Below, one piece after another: positions 56,346-64,000 of a stretch of DNA of 64,000 nucleotides. Origin of the DNA: Hydrotalea flava (GTDB taxonomy: Bacteria > Bacteroidota > Bacteroidia > Chitinophagales > Chitinophagaceae); NCBI RefSeq assembly GCF_001623405.1, contig NZ_LUHG01000090.1:1-64000 (forward strand), in the 5' to 3' direction. How positions within the stretch are numbered: the first letter of the stretch is position 1; each line of letters begins with the position of its first letter. The translations under genes were made by a program, and so were the position numbers. Under the pieces are notes generated by a model. The model made no database searches. It saw nothing but the letters and a program-made list of their open reading frames with translations, and was not told the DNA's origin.

Positions 56346-56951
56346 TTATTTAGAATACAATTCTACAATCAGTTGTTCTTTGATGTTTTCAGGTACTGCC
56401 TCCCTTTCAGGGTAGGTAATAAATGTACCTTTCTTTTCAGTTTCATTCCAATCTAACCAGTTGATTTTTGCATTTTTACCACGTACCTTGCTGGTAATGG
56501 AAGAATTGTGCAGGCTCTTTGCTTTATAAGCAATAATATCGCCGGGTTTGCATGAATAAGAAGGAATGTTCATGGTTTCACCATTTACGGTAATGTGTTT
56601 GTGTGTAACCAATTGACGTGCTTCAGGACGAGAGGCTGCCAATCCTAAACGAAATACAGTATTGTCTAAACGAGCTTCCAGCAATTTAATTAAGTTTTCA
56701 CCTTTTACACCTTTCATACGAGAGGCTTCATCAAAGGTTTTACGGAACTGACGTTCTAATAAACCATAGGTATATTTTGCTTTTTGTTTTTCTTTCAACT
56801 GTAAAGCATATTCACCTAAAGTTTTACGCTTTTTTGAAGCGCCATGCTGCCCCGGAGGGTTGCTGTTTTTGTCTAAATATTTGGCATTCCCTAAAATAGG
56901 TTCTCCAAATTTTCTGCAGATTTTGGTCTTTGGACCGGTGTACCTTGCCAT
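56346..56951 (-). CDS. rpsD: 30S ribosomal protein S4
   Basis: 201 residues. Primary 16S rRNA-binding protein. Typical elements are MARYTGPKTKICRKFGEPI, LKEKQKAKYTYGLLERQFRKTF and the S4 RNA-binding domain LLEARLDNTVFRLGLAASRPEARQLVTHKHITVNG. The N-terminal zinc-finger cysteines found in some S4 proteins are absent. In E. coli S4 is the translational repressor of the alpha operon; whether it is so here is unknown. Confidence 0.98.
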   Translation of the reverse strand: MARYTGPKTKICRKFGEPILGNAKYLDKNSNPPGQHGASKKRKTLGEYALQLKEKQKAKYTYGLLERQFRKTFDEASRMKGVKGENLIKLLEARLDNTVFRLGLAASRPEARQLVTHKHITVNGETMNIPSYSCKPGDIIAYKAKSLHNSSITSKVRGKNAKINWLDWNETEKKGTFITYPEREAVPENIKEQLIVELYSK

Positions 56952-57047
56952 AGTAAATTAAAATTGTGATTTTTTAGTGTCGAACAGTTATCATTAAAAA
57001 TCTAAAATCAATACCTGTTCCTTTATTGTGATTAAAATAAACGAACC

Positions 57048-57458
57048 TTAAACCCTGCGTTTTTTGGGAGGGCGGCAACCATTGTGTGGTAAAGGGGTAA
57101 TATCTTTGATAGATGTTACTTCAATGCCATTTTGTGCAATGGAACGAATAGCGCCTTCTCTACCTGCACCGGGACCTTTTACAAACACATCTACTCTTTT
57201 CAAACCTGCATCTGAAGCTACTTTAGCAGCATCGGCGGCAGCCATTTGAGCAGCATAAGGTGTATTCTTTTTAGAACCACGGAAACCCATTTTACCGGCA
57301 GATGACCAGCTGATTACCTGACCTTGTTTGTTGGTAAATGAAATGATGATGTTGTTGAAGGTAGCGCTGATATGCACATCGCCGGCAGCATCTACTTTTA
57401 CAATTCTTTTTTTAGCAGCAGCTTTTGCGCTGTTTTGTGCTTTTGAAGTTTTTGCCAT
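57048..57458 (-). CDS. rpsK: 30S ribosomal protein S11
   Basis: 136 residues. S11 core with [41 protein letters not shown] and the C-terminal GREGAIRSI and [16 protein letters not shown]. The N-terminal ~15 residues are a Lys/Ala-rich tail. It contacts the platform of the 30S subunit near the mRNA exit. It is preceded by a 143-nt spacer containing a terminator-like hairpin and further inverted repeats. Confidence 0.98.
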   Translation of the reverse strand: MAKTSKAQNSAKAAAKKRIVKVDAAGDVHISATFNNIIISFTNKQGQVISWSSAGKMGFRGSKKNTPYAAQMAAADAAKVASDAGLKRVDVFVKGPGAGREGAIRSIAQNGIEVTSIKDITPLPHNGCRPPKKRRV

Positions 57459-57601
57459 AATTGTTTTGAGGTAATCGGTTTAAAAAATTGATTTCGAACA
57501 TCGAAACCCGGATACAACTCTCCTCCTGTCCGGCAGGGATCCAATGTTGTTCCGAATATAAAAAAATGAAATACCCCTTGTAGAAGGGATATTTCATCAA
57601 A
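57459..57601 (-). promoter_or_regulatory. Structured spacer between rpsM and rpsK (possible internal leader)
   Basis: On the minus strand this 143-nt spacer contains, after a terminator-like hairpin, a near-consensus -7 element (TATATTCG, 57553-57560) and two further inverted repeats: CCTG/CAGG (57525-57537, GC-rich) and TTTCGA/TCGAAA (57492-57506). They end about 34 nt ahead of rpsK. Other spacers in this operon are shorter and lack such structure. It could be an internal promoter with an autoregulatory leader; this is inference. Confidence 0.4.
57560..57597 (-). terminator. Terminator-like hairpin inside the alpha operon
   Basis: On the minus strand a 12-bp stem with one mismatch (TGAAATATCCCTT / AAGGGGTATTTCA) and a 4-nt loop is followed by seven U. 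It begins 4 nt after the rpsM stop codon and lies upstream of rpsK. It may be a partial terminator or attenuator. Confidence 0.65.
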
Positions 57602-57982
57602 TTATTTCTTAACTGCTTTCTTCTTACCGGCAACAGTTTTACGTTTTCCTTTACGAGTACGGCTGTTGGTTTTGGTACGTTGTCCGCGAACGGGCAGCCC
57701 TTTACGATGACGTAAGCCTCTGTAGCAGGCAATATCCAATAAACGCTTAATACTCATTTGAACTTCACTGCGCAACTGGCCTTCTACCTTAAATTCGTTG
57801 GTAATGGTATTTCTGATGGCAGTCAGCTCATCATCATTCCATTCATTTACTTTTTTATTGTAGTCAATACCACATTTATCAAGTATATAACGTGCAGTAG
57901 AGGGGCCTATTCCATAAATATAGGTTAAGCCAATTTCGCCTCTTTTGTTCTTAGGTAAGTCAATACCGGCAATACGAGCCAT
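57602..57982 (-). CDS. rpsM: 30S ribosomal protein S13
   Basis: 126 residues. S13 with the N-terminal [26 protein letters not shown], the helix-two-turn-helix region, the RRLLD-like [36 protein letters not shown] motif and a basic C-terminal tail. It sits at the 30S head and contacts P-site tRNA and the 50S subunit. It is preceded by rpmJ with a 31-nt spacer. Confidence 0.98.
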   Translation of the reverse strand: MARIAGIDLPKNKRGEIGLTYIYGIGPSTARYILDKCGIDYNKKVNEWNDDELTAIRNTITNEFKVEGQLRSEVQMSIKRLLDIACYRGLRHRKGLPVRGQRTKTNSRTRKGKRKTVAGKKKAVKK

Positions 57983-58013
57983 ATCTGAATTTTAGTTTTT
58001 ATTCGTTTTCAAA

Positions 58014-58130
58014 TTATCCCTGACGTTGTTTGTAACGAGGATTCTTTTTGTTAATTACGTACAGCTTTCCTTTGCGTTTCACAATTTTGCAATCGGCGCT
58101 GCGTTTTTTAATTGAAGCTCTTACTTTCAT
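58014..58130 (-). CDS. rpmJ: 50S ribosomal protein L36 (zinc-free form)
   Basis: 38 residues from ATG at 58130 to TAA at 58014: [11 protein letters not shown]...NPRYKQRQG. It is too short for most ORF callers. Classic L36 binds zinc with three Cys and one His. Here only one Cys remains and Tyr replaces the His, so this is the zinc-free variant that is usual in Bacteroidota. It is placed between infA and rpsM as in the standard operon. Confidence 0.95.
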   Translation of the reverse strand: MKVRASIKKRSADCKIVKRKGKLYVINKKNPRYKQRQG

Positions 58131-58171
58131 AAAAAGGTGTTTTGCTATTCGCTTATTTAAATCTAACGCTC

Positions 58172-58390
58172 TTATTTATATCGGAATATAATTCTTCCCC
58201 TGCTTAAATCGTATGGGCTCATTTCCACTCCCACTTTATCGCCCGGCAAAATCCGAATGTAGTGCATCCGCATTTTCCCTGAAATAGTTGCCAAAATTTC
58301 ATGGCCATTTTCCAATCTTACTCTGAACATTGCATTACTCAATGCTTCGAGAATGATTCCATCTTGTTTAATCAGCGGTTGTTTCGACAT
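58172..58390 (-). CDS. infA: Translation initiation factor IF-1
   Basis: 72 residues, an OB-fold protein: [67 protein letters not shown]. It binds the 30S A site and supports IF-2 and IF-3 in initiation. It is the first gene of the alpha cluster visible here. Upstream is uvrA rather than map or secY. The spacer to uvrA (58391-58513) holds no gene. Confidence 0.98.
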   Translation of the reverse strand: MSKQPLIKQDGIILEALSNAMFRVRLENGHEILATISGKMRMHYIRILPGDKVGVEMSPYDLSRGRIIFRYK

Positions 58391-58513
58391 ACAATTTTTG
58401 GGGCTGCAAAGATATACTTATACAACCGAAATATGAAAATTTTGATAAAAAAATTATTGATTTTCTATGTTTTTTGCAGGAATTACCCTTTCAAAAGGGC
58501 AAAACTAAGGGTT

Positions 58514-61351
58514 TTACAGAAATTTTCCGGTATAACTTTGGGCCACATGCTTCAATTCTTTTGGATGGCCGGCATATACCAGATACCCCCCTGCATCGCC
58601 TGCCTCCGGCCCTAAGTCAATTACCCAGTCGGCCGAATGGATGATATCGGTATTATGTTCAATCACTATCAACGAATGCCCCTGCTGAATTAATGCCTGG
58701 AAAGATTGCAACAATTTTTTGATATCATGAAAATGTAAGCCCGTTGTGGGTTCATCAAATATGAATAAAATATGACCATACCCCTTTCCCTTCCCTAAAA
58801 AGCTGGCCAATTTTACACGTTGCGCTTCTCCGCCCGACAATGTACTGGATGACTGGCCTAATTTAATATAGCCTAACCCTACCTGTTGTAAAGGCAACAA
58901 TGACTGGTAAATATTTTTTTCTTCTTTAAAAAATTCAACAGCTTCATCTACACTCATTTCCAGTACATCATAAACTGATTTTTCTTTATAATGCACTTCC
59001 AGCACTTCTTCCTTAAATTTTTTACCACCACAAACCTCACAAGGCAAATGAATATCGGCCAAAAACTGCATTTCTACCAATTGTTCGCCTTCTCCTTTAC
59101 AAGCATCACATCGCCCGCCATCTACATTAAAAGAAAAATGTTTGGGCTGAAAACCACGTATTTTAGACAAAGGCTGCCGGGAAAACAAATCCCGAATTCC
59201 ATCATAAGCTTTGATGTAAGTGATGGGATTACTGCGAGATGACTTTCCGATTGGGTTTTGATCAATCATTTCAATATGATCAATGGCCGCTACATCACCG
59301 GTAATGGCTTTGTGTACACCTGTTTTTTCTGCAGGCTGCCCTTTTAGTTTTTGCAGTGCCGGATACAGAATTTGTTTTACCAAAGTGGTTTTTCCACTGC
59401 CACTTACACCACTCACTACACAAAGCACCTCCAAAGGAAAATCGATGGTAATGTTTTTTAAATTGTTTTGTCTGGCACCATCTACCCGTATAAATTTTTT
59501 GGGGATTCGTAATTTTTCAGGTGGATCTATCCGCAGTTCGCCTTTTAAATATTTTCCGGTTAAACTTTTTTTATTTTCAATAATCGCATGGTAATTACCC
59601 GCTGCAATAACTTCCCCACCCAAATGAGCTGCAAATGGCCCCATATCAATAATATAATCTGCTTCCCGCATCATTAAAGCATCGTGCTCTACCACAACCA
59701 CCGTATTGCCCAGATTACGCAGGTTTTTCAATACCTTTATTAATTTTTCGGTATCACGGGAATGTAGCCCAATAGAGGGTTCATCTAAAATATACAATGA
59801 ATTGGTTAAGTTACTACCCAGGCTTCTGGCCAATTGTATCCGCTGACTTTCACCACCACTCAGGGTATTGGCTAATCGGTTTAAACTTAAATAACCTAAT
59901 CCAACATCCATCATGGTTTGCAGGCGTTGTACAATTTCCTGCAATACCCTTTTGGCTACCTGCTGCTGAAATGGACTGAGTTGTATTTCCTGAAACCATT
60001 GCTGCAAATCTTTTATTGGCATGGCACATAACTCACCAATATGTTTGTCATTTACTTTCACATACAAGGCTTCTTTTCTTAACCGATAACCATGGCAATC
60101 GGGACAAGTAGTGCGGCCTCTGTAACGGCTTAACAACACCCTGTATTGAATTTTATATAAATTATCTTCCACTTCTTTAAAAAATGAATGAATGCCCAGT
60201 GCTTTTCCGGTTCCATTCCAAAGCTGTTCATATTGTTCTGTTGTTAAATCGGCAATAGGTTTATGAATAGGAAAACCTTTGGCATGTTGAATAAACTGGT
60301 CTTTCCACCAACTGAGTTTCTCACCTTTCCAGGCAGCTACAGCCCCTTCGTAAATACTGAGACTTTTATCGGGGATTACCAAATCTTCATCAATACCTAA
60401 TACCTGACTAAAACCTTCGCAGGTGGGGCATGCTCCATAAGGATTATTGAAAGAAAACAGGTTGGGTACCGGTTCTTCAAACACAATACCATCTAATTCA
60501 AATTTATTACTGAAATGCATTAGCGTTACCTCATTTACTTCTACAAACATTTCTCCTTCCCCTTCATAAAATGCTGTAAGTATGGAATCCGATAAACGAT
60601 GAATATCTTCTTCTTCAAATGATTTTACAATCATTCTATCTACCAGCACAAAAGCTGCTGCACTGTTTTTAAAAAGTGAATGCGCTATGCCTGCATCTTC
60701 TTCCAGCAGATCTTCAATATTATACAATGCCGGCCCTTTTTGAGCATTGGATGTACCCGAAAAATAAATACGCGAAAAACCCTTTTGCAATAAAATATTC
60801 AGCTCTTCTATAACGGAGCGGGATACATGCTGTTTGAATTGAAATAACAAATAACATTTACTTCCGGTTTTTAATTGTTGAATGGCAGTTAATACATCTG
60901 CCACATCATCTTTTTTAACCGCTCTACCGCTAATGGGAGAAATGGTTACCCCCACTCTTGCAAACAGCAACCGCAAATAATCATAAATTTCTGTCATACT
61001 GCCCACAGTACTTCTGGGCGTACGGGTAATTACTTTTTGCTCAATGGCAATTGCAGGACAAAGGCCTTTTATATAATCCACATCAGGTTTAACCATACGC
61101 GACATAAACTGCCGGGCATAAGCACTTAAACTTTCTGCATAACGGCGCTGGCCTTCTGCAAATAAAGTATCAATTGTTAAAGACGATTTTCCACTCCCGC
61201 TTACACCTGTAACTACAATGAATTGGTTACGCGGAAATGCAACCGTTACATTTTTAAGATTATGCACCCGTGCACCTTTTACCAAAATAGCATCATTACT
61301 TTCAGTTATCTTGGGCAATAAGTTTATTTTCTTTTTTTCTTTGGTAGCCAT
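58514..61351 (-). CDS. uvrA: Excinuclease ABC subunit A
   Basis: About 945 residues. ABC-type ATPase that scans DNA for bulky damage and loads UvrB in nucleotide-excision repair. It has two ATP-binding modules: Walker A GVSGSGKSSL (N-terminal) and GVSGSGKTTL (C-terminal), signature motifs NTLSGGESQRIQLA and STLSGGEAQRVKLA, and zinc-finger CxxC pairs (CPTCEGF, CPDCHGYR, CDACKGEG, CEVCGGKKF). The insertion domain (PTVG-like segment TRTPRSTVGSMTEIYDYLRLLFA) is present. The ATG at 61351 (MATKEKKK) is preferred to 61372. Length matches the family. Confidence 0.97.
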   Translation of the reverse strand: MATKEKKKINLLPKITESNDAILVKGARVHNLKNVTVAFPRNQFIVVTGVSGSGKSSLTIDTLFAEGQRRYAESLSAYARQFMSRMVKPDVDYIKGLCPAIAIEQKVITRTPRSTVGSMTEIYDYLRLLFARVGVTISPISGRAVKKDDVADVLTAIQQLKTGSKCYLLFQFKQHVSRSVIEELNILLQKGFSRIYFSGTSNAQKGPALYNIEDLLEEDAGIAHSLFKNSAAAFVLVDRMIVKSFEEEDIHRLSDSILTAFYEGEGEMFVEVNEVTLMHFSNKFELDGIVFEEPVPNLFSFNNPYGACPTCEGFSQVLGIDEDLVIPDKSLSIYEGAVAAWKGEKLSWWKDQFIQHAKGFPIHKPIADLTTEQYEQLWNGTGKALGIHSFFKEVEDNLYKIQYRVLLSRYRGRTTCPDCHGYRLRKEALYVKVNDKHIGELCAMPIKDLQQWFQEIQLSPFQQQVAKRVLQEIVQRLQTMMDVGLGYLSLNRLANTLSGGESQRIQLARSLGSNLTNSLYILDEPSIGLHSRDTEKLIKVLKNLRNLGNTVVVVEHDALMMREADYIIDMGPFAAHLGGEVIAAGNYHAIIENKKSLTGKYLKGELRIDPPEKLRIPKKFIRVDGARQNNLKNITIDFPLEVLCVVSGVSGSGKTTLVKQILYPALQKLKGQPAEKTGVHKAITGDVAAIDHIEMIDQNPIGKSSRSNPITYIKAYDGIRDLFSRQPLSKIRGFQPKHFSFNVDGGRCDACKGEGEQLVEMQFLADIHLPCEVCGGKKFKEEVLEVHYKEKSVYDVLEMSVDEAVEFFKEEKNIYQSLLPLQQVGLGYIKLGQSSSTLSGGEAQRVKLASFLGKGKGYGHILFIFDEPTTGLHFHDIKKLLQSFQALIQQGHSLIVIEHNTDIIHSADWVIDLGPEAGDAGGYLVYAGHPKELKHVAQSYTGKFL

Positions 61352-61493
61352 ATCTACAACAAATAAACACATTTCCTGCGGTTATGTTGCAATCGGGTTT
61401 TTAAAATGTGAATATTGTTAAACACATATAAATAGTTGTCAACATTAACCCATATAATTTGCAGGGAGAAATATGTTATTTAATTTCAAGCTA

Positions 61494-61589
61494 TTAACCG
61501 GCATCCAGAGGTAAAGGCCTTACCATATATGCATACAGAAATAATGCGGTAAACAGAAAAAAGATTGTCGCACTGAAAACTGTATCCAT
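61494..61589 (-). CDS. Possible 31-residue single-helix membrane peptide
   Basis: ATG at 61589 to TAA at 61494. The peptide is MDTVFSATIFF...PLPLDAG, with one hydrophobic stretch (VFSATIFFLFTALFLYAYMV) and a short tail. The pattern recalls very small membrane subunits such as KdpF, but no partner operon is present, so no function is given. It is divergent from the sigma-factor gene (98 bp apart) and lies ahead of uvrA on the same strand. Short, so chance cannot be excluded. Confidence 0.3.
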   Translation of the reverse strand: MDTVFSATIFFLFTALFLYAYMVRPLPLDAG

Positions 61590-61687
61590 TAAAAAATTTT
61601 GTTACTATTTAAAAAATGATTCGGCATATTCACCCAAAACAATGAATGGTCATTTTCTAAATGTACAAGCACAACAAACAGATACTT

Positions 61688-62266
61688 ATGAAATCACTAC
61701 AACAATTACTTGACAACGATTTAATACTTTCCTTTCAGGAAGGAAATCAGGCTGCCTTAGAAACGTTGGTAAACAGGCATAAGGAAAAAATTTTTACCTC
61801 TATTTTATTTATGGTAAAAGATAAATACTTAGCAGAAGATTTGTTTCAGGATGTATTTATTAAAATTATTGATACCCTACGAAGTAACAGGTACAATGAA
61901 GAAGGAAAGTTTATTCAATGGGCTTTGCGTATAGCGCATAACCTATGTGTAGATTATTTTAGAAAAGTGAAACGCGGCTCCATAATTAGCAGTGATGATA
62001 AAGATGTTTTTGATATGCTGAACCTTACCAATGAGAGTGCAGATACATCAATGATACAATCACAAACGCGCCAAAAACTACATGACATGTTGAGTCATTT
62101 GCCGGAAGAACAAAGAGAAGTGATTGTTTTAAGGCATTTTGCCGACATGAGTTTTAAAGAAATAGCCCAAATTACCAATACCAGTATCAATACTTCATTG
62201 GGCCGTATGCGTTATGGCTTAATTAATTTGCGGAAAATGATGGTAGAATACCAAATTGTTTTTTAA
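61688..62266 (+). CDS. ECF-type sigma-70 family RNA polymerase sigma factor
   Basis: About 192 residues. Region 2 (about 30-100): LETLVNRHKEKIFTSILFMVKDKYLAEDLFQDVFIKII and the -10 recognition segment WALRIAHNLCVDYFRKVKR. Region 4 (about 130-185): LSHLPEEQREVIVLRHFADMSFKEIAQITNTSINTSLGRMRYGLINLRKMM. This is the RpoE-like architecture without region 3. It would direct RNA polymerase to a specific set of promoters. No anti-sigma factor follows; the next gene is the convergent dsbD. The ATG at 61688 is preferred to 61661 as it starts the usual N-terminal helix. Confidence 0.92.
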   Translation: MKSLQQLLDNDLILSFQEGNQAALETLVNRHKEKIFTSILFMVKDKYLAEDLFQDVFIKIIDTLRSNRYNEEGKFIQWALRIAHNLCVDYFRKVKRGSIISSDDKDVFDMLNLTNESADTSMIQSQTRQKLHDMLSHLPEEQREVIVLRHFADMSFKEIAQITNTSINTSLGRMRYGLINLRKMMVEYQIVF

Positions 62267-62300
62267 ACGAAGTGATTAGATCATAAAACGAAAGCAGCTT

Positions 62301-64000
62301 CTATTTTTGTTCCGCATCGAACTTTTGTTTTACTGCGTCTAAATGTTGGATGAATTTGCTTACATCCGGATTATATCCATACTTCACCTCACTCAAGGGC
62401 TGGCCGTTTAAATCGAGAAACATGTAAAGCGGCTGTGCATTCAATCCAAACTTGGTCACTTCATAATTCAAATTCTTTTCTCCAACTGTTGTTAATTTAT
62501 CGCCATTAGGCAACGTTATTTGTTCAGCAGCAGGGAGTTCGGTACTCTCATCCACATACAAACTCACCAGCACAAAATTGTTTTTAATTCTGCTTAACAC
62601 ATCCGGATTTCTCCATACCTGTTCTTCCATTTTACGGCAATTGGGGCAGGAATGGCCAGTAAAATCAAGCATTATCGGTTTCTTTACAATTTTAGCTGCA
62701 GCCATGCCTTCTTCCAAATCAAAATAAGCGGTTAACCCAAATGGCACTTCTAACCTATCGGTATATTTTTTTGGAGGAAGTGGTTGTGCACCATTATTTG
62801 TGGCAGAAGAAAAATGCCCATTCTTCAAGTCGTCAATTTTATAATTTAAATTTTCTAAATTAAAATCCTGAGTGGTTGCGGGAGGTATAAATCCACTAAG
62901 TGGTTGCAGCGGTGCACCCCACAAACCCGGTATCAGATATAAGGCAAATGAAAAAGTAATAATGGCAAAAAACAAACGGGGTACCGTTAAGTAAGGCAAA
63001 TCACTATCGTGTGAAAATTTTAACTTTCCCAGCAAATACATGCCCATTAAGCTAAATACCACAATCCATAATACCAGAAACACATCACGATTTAATAAAT
63101 GCCAGTGATAAATTAAATCAACATTCGATAGAAACTTCAAAGCCAAAGCCAATTCTATAAAGCCAAAAATAACTTTTACCGAATTTAACCAACCGCCACT
63201 TTTGGGTAAGGCAGAGAGCATGGAAGGGAAAAAAGCAAATAATGAGAAAGGTAATGCTAGGCCTACCCCAAAACCCAGCATTCCAATTACGGGTGCAATG
63301 CTAACACCTTTTGCACTGGTTTGTCCCAATAATGTTCCAACAATGGGTCCAGTGCAAGAGAAAGAAACAATAACAAGTGTTAATGCCATGAAGAAAATAC
63401 CGGATAACCCGCCTTTTCCTGCTTTTTGGTCGGCTTTATTGGCCCAACTACTGGGCAAATTCAGTTCAAAAGCACCGAAAAAAGAAATGGCAAAAACAAT
63501 AAATATGGTAAAAAATAAAATATTGGTAATTGCTGAAGTAGAAATGGTGTATAATACTGTATCACCAAAAATTAAAGTAAGCAACAAAGTGGGTATGGTA
63601 TAAATGGCAATAATTGAAATGGAATACCACACTGCATTGCGAATTCCTTCCGTTCTGGTTTTACTTCTTTTTAAGAAGAAACTAACGGTAACAGGAATTA
63701 ATGGAAAAACGCAGGGTGTAATGATGGCCAATAATCCGGCACCAAACGTAAGCAAAAAAACAGACCATAAAGATTGATCAGCTACTGCTGTATTGCCGCT
63801 ACTACTTGCTGCACTTAAAACAGATGGCATCTGTACCAAAAACTTTTCTTCATTGCTGGGGTAATTCTCTCCCTTTTTGCCCAGCCATACAAACGTTCCT
63901 TTAATAGTTGTGCTGTCTTTGGTTAAATGTAGCGGATATTCAAAAGTTACACTATCGGGATAAAGGGTCAATGTATTTCCGCCATTATCTTTTTCAGTAA
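62301..64000 (-). CDS. dsbD: Thiol:disulfide interchange protein DsbD (N-terminus outside the window)
   Basis: The frame runs through the right edge; about 566 residues are visible. After part of an N-terminal periplasmic domain comes the cytochrome c biogenesis membrane domain of 8 helices (about 60-300) with its redox Cys residues in ITPCVFPLIPVTV and FSCTGPIVG, then a periplasmic thioredoxin-like domain with SCPNCRKME. It carries electrons from cytosolic thioredoxin across the membrane to periplasmic reductases. An apparent TTG start at 63971 is only an internal codon, since the frame continues upstream to the edge. The N-terminal segment (TFEYPLHLTKDSTTIKGT) is typical of the Bacteroidota form. 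Confidence 0.93.
   Translation of the reverse strand, partial: TEKDNGGNTLTLYPDSVTFEYPLHLTKDSTTIKGTFVWLGKKGENYPSNEEKFLVQMPSVLSAASSSGNTAVADQSLWSVFLLTFGAGLLAIITPCVFPLIPVTVSFFLKRSKTRTEGIRNAVWYSISIIAIYTIPTLLLTLIFGDTVLYTISTSAITNILFFTIFIVFAISFFGAFELNLPSSWANKADQKAGKGGLSGIFFMALTLVIVSFSCTGPIVGTLLGQTSAKGVSIAPVIGMLGFGVGLALPFSLFAFFPSMLSALPKSGGWLNSVKVIFGFIELALALKFLSNVDLIYHWHLLNRDVFLVLWIVVFSLMGMYLLGKLKFSHDSDLPYLTVPRLFFAIITFSFALYLIPGLWGAPLQPLSGFIPPATTQDFNLENLNYKIDDLKNGHFSSATNNGAQPLPPKKYTDRLEVPFGLTAYFDLEEGMAAAKIVKKPIMLDFTGHSCPNCRKMEEQVWRNPDVLSRIKNNFVLVSLYVDESTELPAAEQITLPNGDKLTTVGEKNLNYEVTKFGLNAQPLYMFLDLNGQPLSEVKYGYNPDVSKFIQHLDAVKQKFDAEQK

Noticed and set aside
57412-57732. A long alternative minus-strand reading frame across the rpsM-rpsK spacer.
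   Set aside because: It lies in the shadow of two ribosomal protein genes and has no recognisable family.

Overview
The window is a low-GC chromosomal segment of a Bacteroidota bacterium, most likely from the Chitinophagaceae/Chitinophagales side of the phylum. The evidence is a type IX secretion plug protein (27745-29019), a type IX C-terminal sorting domain (49566 region), a lipidated TamA homologue (TamL, 31081-33501) with TamB (41469-46238), several TAnnTTTG-type -7 promoter elements, the near absence of Shine-Dalgarno sequences, and Bacteroidota-style L36, L17 and SSS symporter proteins. Genus cannot be fixed from the sequence. I see no prophage, insertion sequence, CRISPR array, tRNA or rRNA.

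Left part (1-25 kb): metabolic and transport genes. They include an acyl-CoA dehydrogenase fragment cut by the left edge, a DctA-type dicarboxylate carrier, a secreted S1/P1 nuclease, an orphan response regulator, an S9 dipeptidyl-peptidase, and two kynurenine-pathway enzymes (tryptophan 2,3-dioxygenase and kynureninase, the latter overlapping an SGNH hydrolase). Also present are OMP decarboxylase, two related GH13 enzymes (one lipoprotein, one cytosolic), an APC permease, an SSS sodium symporter preceded by a 39-residue membrane peptide, a PIG-L deacetylase, a Gfo/Idh oxidoreductase, an MtfA-like peptidase and a small transaldolase. Several convergent pairs abut or overlap at their 3' ends.

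Middle part (25-49 kb): SRP RNA (ffs) with its own promoter, then envelope biogenesis. This covers two GT39 glycosyltransferases, the T9SS plug protein, a LolC/E-like permease, TamL, a FadL-type porin, gamma-glutamyltransferase, TamB and a GT9 heptosyltransferase-like enzyme. RNA-related housekeeping genes (trmH-like, truB, proS) are interleaved.

Right part (49-64 kb): a secreted BNR-repeat/T9SS protein gene broken by an in-frame stop and a frameshift, a small lipoprotein, aroQ and carA. Then comes the alpha ribosomal operon on the minus strand (infA-rpmJ-rpsM-rpsK-rpsD-rpoA-rplQ), preceded by uvrA instead of the usual secY/map genes. An ECF sigma factor and a DsbD cut by the right edge finish the window.

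No clearly new multi-gene system stands out. The observations most worth following are: the 39-residue membrane peptide translationally coupled to the SSS symporter; the SGNH hydrolase fused by overlap to kynU, where a formamidase is otherwise missing; a probable CTG start for TamB; a terminator-plus-structured-leader inside the alpha operon between rpsM and rpsK; and an attenuator-like set of four complementary segments ahead of ggt.
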